A stretch of 37,019 nucleotides of DNA from an uncultured Pelagibacteraceae bacterium. GTDB taxonomy: Bacteria > Pseudomonadota > Alphaproteobacteria > Pelagibacterales > Pelagibacteraceae. Positions 30,973 to 37,019 of this stretch are shown piece by piece (position 1 is the first letter of the stretch; each line of letters begins with the position of its first letter). The position numbers and the translations under genes are program-made. Under the pieces are notes generated by a model. The model made no database searches. It saw nothing but the letters and a program-made list of their open reading frames with translations, and was not told the DNA's origin. The stretch covers positions 1-37,019 of the forward strand of contig CACPLT010000004.1 in assembly GCA_902634845.1 (NCBI GenBank), in the 5' to 3' direction.

Positions 30973-33840
30973 TTAAGCGGCTTCATCTTTATATTCATCC
31001 ATAGATGGGCAAGAACATACAAGATTTCTATCTCCATAAACATTGTCAACTCTTGCAACCGGAGGCCAATATTTATTATTTTTCACAAACTCGGTTGGAA
31101 AAGCCGCCTCTTCGCGGGTATATTTGTGGCTCCACTCATTTGAGGCTAATTCAATGTAAGTGTGAGGAGCATTTTTTAATGGATTGTCAATTTTATCAAA
31201 TTTTGATGACTCCACCAAATCAATTTCTTTTTTTATTTTAATTAGCGCATTACAAAACTTATCTATTTCTTCTAAATTTTCGCTTTCTGTAGGCTCTATC
31301 ATAATTGTTCCTGCAACTGGCCAAGACATAGTAGGAGCGTGATAACCAAAATCGATTAATCTTTTTGCTAAATCTTCTTCTGAAATTCCTGAACTAGCTT
31401 TGATTGGTCTAATATCTATTATACATTCATGAGCTACATTTCCGTTTTTACCGGTGTATAAAACTTTGTAGTCTTTAGATAATTTCTTTGAAATATAATT
31501 TGCATTTAAAATTGAAATTTGTGAAGCTTTTTTCAAACCTTCAGCACCCATCATTTTAATATACATCCATGATATAGGTAGGATGCTTGAGCTCCCCCAC
31601 GGAGCGGCCGAAACAGCCCCCATACCATTTTTTGGTCCTGCATCTTTAATTATTTCATGAGTTGGAAGAAAATCAGCTAGATGTTTTGCACACGCAATCG
31701 GACCCATTCCTGGTCCTCCACCACCATGTGGTATACAAAATGTTTTGTGCAAGTTAATATGACAGACATCTGGTCCAAATTTTCCTGGTTTTGCAATGCC
31801 GACTAGAGCATTTAAATTTGCTCCATCCATGTATACCTGGCCACCATGTTTGTGAATAACATCGCAAATTTCAATAATTTTTTCTTCAAATACTCCATGG
31901 GTTGAAGGGTAAGTAACCATTAAAGCGGCTAAATTTTTTGAATATTTTTCCGCTTTATTTTTTAAGTCATTTAAGTCCACGTTACCGTCTTCATCACAGT
32001 TTACAACAACTACTTTCATTCCACTCATTTGGGCACTTGCTGGATTTGTTCCATGCGCCGAGTTTGGAATTAAACATACATCTCGACTACCTTGTCCATT
32101 GCTTTCATGAAATTTTCTTATTGTCATTAACCCAACGTATTCACCCTGAGCACCAGAATTAGGTTGTAAAGAAACTGCGTCATATCCAGTAATTTCTTTT
32201 AAATCATTTATCAGATCATTAAATAGAATTTTATACCCTCCCATTTGATCTGTTGGCACAAATGGGTGAGGCAAAGAAAATTCCTTCCAAGTAATTGGCA
32301 TTAACTCGGCTGTTGCATTAAGTTTCATTGTACAAGAACCAAGAGCAATCATAGATCGATTAAGCGCAATATCACAATCCTCGAGTTTTTTTAAATACCT
32401 TAGCATCTCTGTTTCTGAATGATATTTATTGAAAACGGGATGTGTTAGATACTTTGATGTTCTTAATAGATGTTTAGGAAGATTATTAAGCTCAACTTTA
32501 ATATCCTGATTAATTTTTTTAGAAATTCCAAATACTTTTAACAATATATTAACATCATTAAGTTTTTTCGCTTCATCAAATGCTACTGATATGCGTTTGT
32601 CATCAACTTTTCTTAAATTAATATTTTCTTTTAAGGCGTTTTGATAAATAGAGTTTGTCTTATCGTTTGTTTCTATTGTTACTGTATCAAAAAAATATTC
32701 CGATAAAATTTGGAAACCACCTTTTTTAATTTCATCAGCAAATAATTTTGCTAATTTAGAAGTCCTATTAGCTATTTTAAGTATTCCATCCGGCCCATGA
32801 TAAATAGCGAAGGCTGCAGATATTATTGCTAATAAAGCTTGAGCCGTACATATGTTACTAGTTGCTTTATCTCGTCTGATATGTTGTTCCCTTGTTTGTA
32901 AAGAAAGTCTGTATGCTTTTTTTCCATGTCTGTCTTTCGATACACCTATAATTCTACCAGGAATTGATCTTTTAAATTCCTCTTTAGTAGCAAAAAATGC
33001 TGCGTGTGGCCCACCATATCCCATAGGAATACCAAACCTTTGAGCGCTACCTACGGCTATATCAGCGCCAAGTTCTGCTGGAGTTTTTAACCTAGCTAAA
33101 GATAATAAATCACATATTAAAATTGCTTTTCCATTTTTTTTATGAATTTGACTTATGCTTTCACTAGGATCTATTATCTCGCCCAGAGTTCCAGGATAAG
33201 CCAAAACCCCACAAATTATATCTTGATTAATTTTTGGTAACTCTTTTTTTTCATCACCAATAATAAGTTCTAATCCAAAAGGCTTTGTACGGGTTTTAAT
33301 AAGATCAATTGTCTGTGGGTTACAATTATTTGAAATAAATATTTTTTTGGAATTTGTTTTATCTAATCTTTGAGACAAGCCGACTGCTTCTGCTGTAGCA
33401 GTTGCTTCGTCAAGTAAAGAAGCGTTAGCAATATCCATTCCTGTAAGATCAATAATTGTTTGTTGAAAATTTAAAAGCATTTCAAGACGGCCCTGCGCTA
33501 CTTCAGGTTGGTATGGTGTATAAGAGGTATACCAGCCTGGGTTTTCTAAGATATTTCTTAAGATTATATTTGGAGTAATAGAATTATAGTACCCCATGCC
33601 AATGAAATTTCTAAAAATTTTATTTTTTTTAGATATAGACTTTAATTTTTTTAAAGCATCATTTTCAGACAATGGCTCATCTATATTAAGATCATCTTTT
33701 AATAAAATTTTTTCTGGAACAGTATTTTTCATTAAATCTTCAAGCGAACTATATCCTATATGTTGAAGCATTTTTGACTGCTCGTTATCTGAAGGACCAA
33801 TGTGTCTTTTTATAAATTCTTTTGAATTATCATCAATCAT
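30973..33840 (-). CDS. gcvP: Glycine dehydrogenase (decarboxylating), single-chain P protein
   Basis: 955 residues, full fused alpha-beta length. The N half starts EFIKRHIGPSDNEQ and holds the inactive copy; the C half has SCTMKLNA and NLHKTFCIPHGGGGPGMGP with the PLP lysine. P protein decarboxylates glycine and loads its aminomethyl group on GcvH. It begins at the base after the gcvH stop. Unlike most gammaproteobacteria it is followed at once by a flavoprotein gene rather than a terminator. Confidence 0.97.
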   Translation of the reverse strand: MIDDNSKEFIKRHIGPSDNEQSKMLQHIGYSSLEDLMKNTVPEKILLKDDLNIDEPLSENDALKKLKSISKKNKIFRNFIGMGYYNSITPNIILRNILENPGWYTSYTPYQPEVAQGRLEMLLNFQQTIIDLTGMDIANASLLDEATATAEAVGLSQRLDKTNSKKIFISNNCNPQTIDLIKTRTKPFGLELIIGDEKKELPKINQDIICGVLAYPGTLGEIIDPSESISQIHKKNGKAILICDLLSLARLKTPAELGADIAVGSAQRFGIPMGYGGPHAAFFATKEEFKRSIPGRIIGVSKDRHGKKAYRLSLQTREQHIRRDKATSNICTAQALLAIISAAFAIYHGPDGILKIANRTSKLAKLFADEIKKGGFQILSEYFFDTVTIETNDKTNSIYQNALKENINLRKVDDKRISVAFDEAKKLNDVNILLKVFGISKKINQDIKVELNNLPKHLLRTSKYLTHPVFNKYHSETEMLRYLKKLEDCDIALNRSMIALGSCTMKLNATAELMPITWKEFSLPHPFVPTDQMGGYKILFNDLINDLKEITGYDAVSLQPNSGAQGEYVGLMTIRKFHESNGQGSRDVCLIPNSAHGTNPASAQMSGMKVVVVNCDEDGNVDLNDLKNKAEKYSKNLAALMVTYPSTHGVFEEKIIEICDVIHKHGGQVYMDGANLNALVGIAKPGKFGPDVCHINLHKTFCIPHGGGGPGMGPIACAKHLADFLPTHEIIKDAGPKNGMGAVSAAPWGSSSILPISWMYIKMMGAEGLKKASQISILNANYISKKLSKDYKVLYTGKNGNVAHECIIDIRPIKASSGISEEDLAKRLIDFGYHAPTMSWPVAGTIMIEPTESENLEEIDKFCNALIKIKKEIDLVESSKFDKIDNPLKNAPHTYIELASNEWSHKYTREEAAFPTEFVKNNKYWPPVARVDNVYGDRNLVCSCPSMDEYKDEAA

Positions 33841-34221
33841 TTAATTTGGATTCTCCTTACAAAATTTCTCGTATTCATCTTTAGACATTAATGAATCAAG
33901 CTCGCCTTTATCTTTAATTTTTAATTTAAAAAACCAACTCGCTCCCTCTGGATCTCCGTTAACACTACCTGGATCATCAGCTATAGCTTTATTTCCTTCA
34001 GTAACTTCTCCTGAAATTGGGGAATAAACATCGCTAGCTGCCTTAGTCGATTCTACAACAGCGGCCTGCCCTTCTTTCTCTAAAGATTTTCCCGCGTCAG
34101 GCACTTCAACAAAAACTATATCCCCAAGCATTTCAGTTGCATGTTTAGTTATACCAACTGTTGCTATATCACCCTCTAAAGAAACCCATTCATGTTTTTT
34201 TGAAAATTTTTTTTCACTCAT
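33841..34221 (-). CDS. gcvH: Glycine cleavage system H protein
   Basis: 126 residues. The hybrid-fold swinging-arm carrier: [29 protein letters not shown] and the lipoylation site [14 protein letters not shown] with Lys at about 60. It shuttles the aminomethyl group between P, T and L proteins. A ribosome binding site (GGGGAGG) lies just before its ATG, in the 15-base spacer after gcvT. No lipoyl ligase gene is nearby. Confidence 0.97.
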   Translation of the reverse strand: MSEKKFSKKHEWVSLEGDIATVGITKHATEMLGDIVFVEVPDAGKSLEKEGQAAVVESTKAASDVYSPISGEVTEGNKAIADDPGSVNGDPEGASWFFKLKIKDKGELDSLMSKDEYEKFCKENPN

Positions 34222-34236
34222 TTTTACCTCCCCTTA

Positions 34237-35331
34237 TTATTTAACATAACTTTTTTTATAAAATGGTAGTTCTGAAACTTTACCTTCATATTTTTTTCCT
34301 CTGACTTCAAGCTGTATTGAAGTTCCAATTTCGGAAAATTCTGATTTAATATAACCCATCGCAACAGGCCTATTTACACTTGGACCAAAAGTTCCACTTG
34401 TAACAAAACCTATTTCTTCGCCATTAGAAGAAAAAATTTTTGTATTTTCTCGAGCTATAACTTTTCCCTCGGGTTTTATACCCACTCTTATCTTTTCACT
34501 TCCATTAGTTAATAAATCTTTTATTTTGCTCCAACCATTAAAGCCACCAACTTCTTTCCTTTTTTTTGCAATCGCCCATTTAAGATTAGCTTCAACAGGA
34601 TTAATTTTTTCGTTTAAATCATGACCGTATAAACATAGTCCGGCTTCTAATCTTAAAGTATCTCTAGCACCTAAACCTATAGGCTTGACTTCATTTTTCA
34701 TTAAGAAATCAATAAGATTTTTTACTTTTTTATTAGAAATTGAAATTTCAAATCCATCCTCACCTGTGTATCCAGATCTTGTTATGTAAAGACTTTCGCT
34801 TTCATAACTAAAATTATTTCCCGACATGAATTTTAATTCGGAGACACCAGGTATGAGTTTTTCTAAAATTTCTACTGACTTTGGTCCTTGTAAAGCTATT
34901 AAAGATAAATCATTATTTAAAAAATACTTATGAGTTTTACCTAAAAATTTTGATATATGTTTGATATCATTTTCCTTACAAGCCGCATTTAAAATTATAC
35001 TGAAACCTTTATTTGTTTTTGTAACGATTAAATCATCTATAATTCCACCACTATCATTTAATAAAAAAGAATATTTTGAGTGATTTATTTTTAATGATTT
35101 TAAATCTGAAGGAATAATTTTTTCTAAGGCATCAACTAAAGTTTCGTCTCCCTCTAAAAAAAATTGCCCCATGTGTGAAACATCGAAAAAACCTGCGTGA
35201 GTTCTTGTTGAAATATGTTCTTTAACGATACCATCCTTATATTGAATAGGCATTTCATAACCTGCGAATGGAACAAATTTTGCTCCTAAACTTTTGTGCA
35301 AATCGTATAAAGCTGTTTTTTGTACACCCAT
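34237..35331 (-). CDS. gcvT: Aminomethyltransferase, glycine cleavage T protein
   Basis: 364 residues from ATG 35331 (MGVQKTALYDLHKSLG). An in-frame ATG at 35352 abuts the riboswitch and would add seven residues; I prefer 35331 because an AAAGAG lies 5 bases before it and family proteins start near here, but this is not certain. Motifs: VPFAGYEMPIQY, FDVSHMGQF, the folate pocket GYTGEDGFEI and LGARDTLRLEAGLCLYGHD. It transfers methylene to tetrahydrofolate. Expression is controlled by the upstream tandem glycine riboswitch. Confidence 0.93.
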   Translation of the reverse strand: MGVQKTALYDLHKSLGAKFVPFAGYEMPIQYKDGIVKEHISTRTHAGFFDVSHMGQFFLEGDETLVDALEKIIPSDLKSLKINHSKYSFLLNDSGGIIDDLIVTKTNKGFSIILNAACKENDIKHISKFLGKTHKYFLNNDLSLIALQGPKSVEILEKLIPGVSELKFMSGNNFSYESESLYITRSGYTGEDGFEISISNKKVKNLIDFLMKNEVKPIGLGARDTLRLEAGLCLYGHDLNEKINPVEANLKWAIAKKRKEVGGFNGWSKIKDLLTNGSEKIRVGIKPEGKVIARENTKIFSSNGEEIGFVTSGTFGPSVNRPVAMGYIKSEFSEIGTSIQLEVRGKKYEGKVSELPFYKKSYVK

Positions 35332-35354
35332 AATAACTCTTTTGTACCCCATCT

Positions 35355-35503
35355 GTTTTGAAACCTGAGAGATTTACTCCTTCGGTGAGGCAAAGCCTGC
35401 TTTCCAGAGTTATTACGGCAACGGTCCTTTTGCCTGAGAGTTTCCGGGGTGGTTGCTCCTTCGGCGCTATATTTAATAGACTCTCCCGTTACAAAAGGAT
35501 CCT
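35355..35503 (-). promoter_or_regulatory. Tandem glycine riboswitch upstream of gcvT
   Basis: Two glycine aptamers on the minus strand. The first (about 35503-35422) starts with a P1 stem pairing ATCCTTTTG with CAAAAGGA and contains GGGAGAG, GCCGAAGGAGCAA and CTCTCAGGCAAAAGGAC. The second (about 35417-35359) contains CTCTGG, CACCGAAGGAGTAAA and CTCTCAGGTTT. Each has the conserved CCGAAGGAG core. Ends about 24 bases before gcvT ATG, leaving almost no separate expression platform, so control is probably at translation start. Glycine riboswitches in Pelagibacter are established for gcvT and malate synthase. Confidence 0.93.
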
Positions 35504-35535
35504 CGTTCATTAAGCCAAAAAAGTCAATTATTTTG

Positions 35536-36399
35536 TCACCTATTTTTTATTGATTTATCAAAGCTTTTTAAAATAACGGCAGATATAATTATCGCGCCTC
35601 CCAAAAATACACTTATTGGTGGAACTTCATTCAAGAAAATCCAAACCCAAATAGGTGCGAATATTGTTTCTAGTAACATTAACAAACCTACAGTTACTGC
35701 CTTTGTAGTTTTTGTTCCTATTGTTACGCATATAAATCCGAAAGCAAGTTGCGGAACACCTAATAAAAAACCCATTAGAATATCGTTTGATGAAAAAGTT
35801 AAATTATTTGCTAAGAGCAAACCATACATTCCACTAAAAATACCGGAATAAAAAATGGCAGGCACCATATCGAGATCAGGAAACTTTCTTATTATCATTA
35901 CAAGAATTGTAAAGTTAATTGGAATAGCAAATGCAACTATATTTCCGAATAAAGTCCCTTGATTAATGGAGTCACCAACCATTACTAACATACCTAAAAA
36001 GGCTAAAGTTATAGCTATTAATCCTTTAAAGGTAATTTTTTCTTTTAAAAACAAAAAGCCAAATAATGCTAAAAATATTGTTTGCGTACTGATTATGAAT
36101 ACTACATTTGCGACAGTTGTTTTAGACATTGCAACAACATAAGCAACAAAGCTAAGTGATAAAAACAAACCTGCTATGATAGCTGGAAATCCTGATTTTT
36201 TTATTTCTTTAACTGTATGTTTTTTATAGGTAATAAATAAAAATATTGTTAAAGCAATTATAAAAAATAGAGATCTTATTAAAAGTATTTGCCAAATATC
36301 ATTCGTCTCAAAAGACCGTATTATTAAACCTCCCCAGCTTAAAAAGAAGCCTCCAAGCAAACAAAGTATATAACCAGGCACTTGATAAATTATATTCAT
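35536..36399 (-). CDS. EamA/DMT-family transporter
   Basis: 287 residues with ten predicted helices in two five-helix EamA repeats (repeat 1 about 8-145, repeat 2 about 150-280). SWGGLIIRSFET opens the first, and AITLAFLGMLVMVGDS ends it; the second ends LGGAIIISAVILKS. DMT carriers export or import small metabolites such as amino acids; substrate unknown. The ATG shares one base with the stop of the MATE gene (TAATG), so both transporters are made from one transcript. It lies upstream of the riboswitch, from which a 30-base spacer separates it. Confidence 0.88.
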   Translation of the reverse strand: MNIIYQVPGYILCLLGGFFLSWGGLIIRSFETNDIWQILLIRSLFFIIALTIFLFITYKKHTVKEIKKSGFPAIIAGLFLSLSFVAYVVAMSKTTVANVVFIISTQTIFLALFGFLFLKEKITFKGLIAITLAFLGMLVMVGDSINQGTLFGNIVAFAIPINFTILVMIIRKFPDLDMVPAIFYSGIFSGMYGLLLANNLTFSSNDILMGFLLGVPQLAFGFICVTIGTKTTKAVTVGLLMLLETIFAPIWVWIFLNEVPPISVFLGGAIIISAVILKSFDKSIKNR

Positions 36400-37019
36400 T
36401 AAAAATTCTTCATAATTTGTTTAAAACTAAAGTGTAAAGTCGATGATCTTAAAATCATAAAAATAATCAATGAAAACCATACTCCATAGTTATGTAGTTC
36501 TTGTACAAGATAAATCGACAAAATAATAAAAATGGCCACTGAAATAATCATGCTATTTCTCATTTCTTTTGTTTGGGTTGCCCCAATAAATATTCCGTCA
36601 AGTTGATAACAAAATGAGGCGATAGGAGGAATTATAATTACCCATAATAAATATTTGTATGATAAATATCTCAAAAACTCTATATCAGTTATTAAATTAA
36701 TAATTTCTTTTGCTAATAAAAAAAATAAAATACTTATTAAAACACCAGTTATAAAACTTAATATAATTGAGTTTTTTACTGCTGATAAAAACATTTTTTC
36801 AGATTTTTTTCCTAATGAATAACCAATAATACCTTCAGTAGAAAAAGCGTACGCATCGAGAAAAAATGAGGAAATAATGATAAGCTGAAGAAGAATTGAA
36901 TTTATTGCTATATATTGTTCACCCAAAGTAGAGCTTAGATAGGTAATCCAAAAAAATGAAAAAGTTAAAAGGATAGTTCTTATAAATATATTAAAATTAA
37001 TATTTAAAAGTTTAATTAT
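36399..37019 (-). CDS. MATE-family efflux transporter (5' end outside window)
   Basis: The last 206 codons; the frame stays open to base 37019, so no start is present. A TTG at 36926 looks like a start but protein-like sequence (FNIFIRTILLTFSFFWITY) continues before it, matching the MATE/DinF block. Motifs FSTEGIIGYSLGKK, IIPPIASFCYQLDGIFIG and six to seven helices match the C-terminal half of DinF-type MATE proteins, which export cationic drugs or metabolites by Na+ or H+ antiport. Upstream partner of the EamA gene. Confidence 0.88.
   Translation of the reverse strand: MIKLLNINFNIFIRTILLTFSFFWITYLSSTLGEQYIAINSILLQLIIISSFFLDAYAFSTEGIIGYSLGKKSEKMFLSAVKNSIILSFITGVLISILFFLLAKEIINLITDIEFLRYLSYKYLLWVIIIPPIASFCYQLDGIFIGATQTKEMRNSMIISVAIFIILSIYLVQELHNYGVWFSLIIFMILRSSTLHFSFKQIMKNF

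Noticed and set aside
35286..35510. 74-codon minus-strand open frame covering the gcvT leader.
   Set aside because: It lies over the tandem glycine riboswitch; its composition reflects aptamer bases, not protein constraint.
36924..36926. TTG as start of the terminal MATE gene.
   Set aside because: The frame stays open upstream to the window edge with MATE-like sequence, so the protein simply continues outside.

Overview
The window is a very AT-rich (by eye roughly 70% A+T), tightly packed bacterial chromosome segment. It carries about 48 protein genes on both strands, spacers of 0-30 bases, many 1-4 base stop/start overlaps, and no gene-free stretch above about 240 bases. Gene content fits the SAR11 clade (Candidatus Pelagibacter and relatives): a tandem glycine riboswitch ahead of gcvTHP, two adjacent ammonium transporters, an AcuI-type acryloyl-CoA reductase, alphaproteobacterial DUF3553 and RseP, and a streamlined layout. 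This assignment is inferred from family content and composition, not from a search. I see no tRNA, rRNA, CRISPR array, insertion sequence or prophage.

Layout. 1-4.1 kb (minus): a truncated SGNH-hydrolase-like protein, a CADD-like diiron protein (probable p-aminobenzoate synthase), and a metC-MFS pair. 4.2-5.0 kb (plus): a 27-residue, extremely basic peptide with a perfect Shine-Dalgarno, then a six-helix membrane protein. 5.0-5.2 kb: a GC-rich structured RNA on the minus strand that I cannot name. 5.2-10.5 kb: mnmA, DUF3553-cysQ-small TM protein, recX, an ABA4-like protein with a DsbA-fold isomerase, a rhodanese, and a glycosyltransferase. 10.6-13.7 kb: two amt genes and HU. 13.9-17.5 kb (minus): folE-acuI-lysR-rseP. 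17.6-18.4 kb: hisI and DUF2237.

18.4-30.9 kb reads as a light and oxidative-damage island. It holds an SDR lacking its catalytic Tyr and a photolyase of the prokaryotic (6-4)/FeS family whose iron-sulfur ligands appear lost. A DUF393 thiol-redox protein and DUF2256 are translationally coupled behind that photolyase. An msrA operon ends in a second photolyase-type flavoprotein whose FAD domain comes first and whose alpha/beta domain seems to follow it. Then come Yip1, HisN, HPP and TspO proteins. The island ends in a lipid-modifying cassette (flavoprotein COG2907, DUF1365, Cfa-like methyltransferase, DUF3833, with a convergent SDR). Relatives of this cassette in other proteobacteria belong to singlet-oxygen (ChrR/sigma-E) regulons and furan fatty acid synthesis.

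31-35.5 kb: gcvT-gcvH-gcvP behind a tandem glycine riboswitch. The lipid cassette follows gcvP after only 3 bases, so seven genes may share one riboswitch-controlled transcript. That would tie glycine-derived one-carbon units to SAM-dependent lipid methylation (inference). 35.5-37.0 kb: an EamA transporter and the C-terminal part of a MATE exporter that continues past the right edge.
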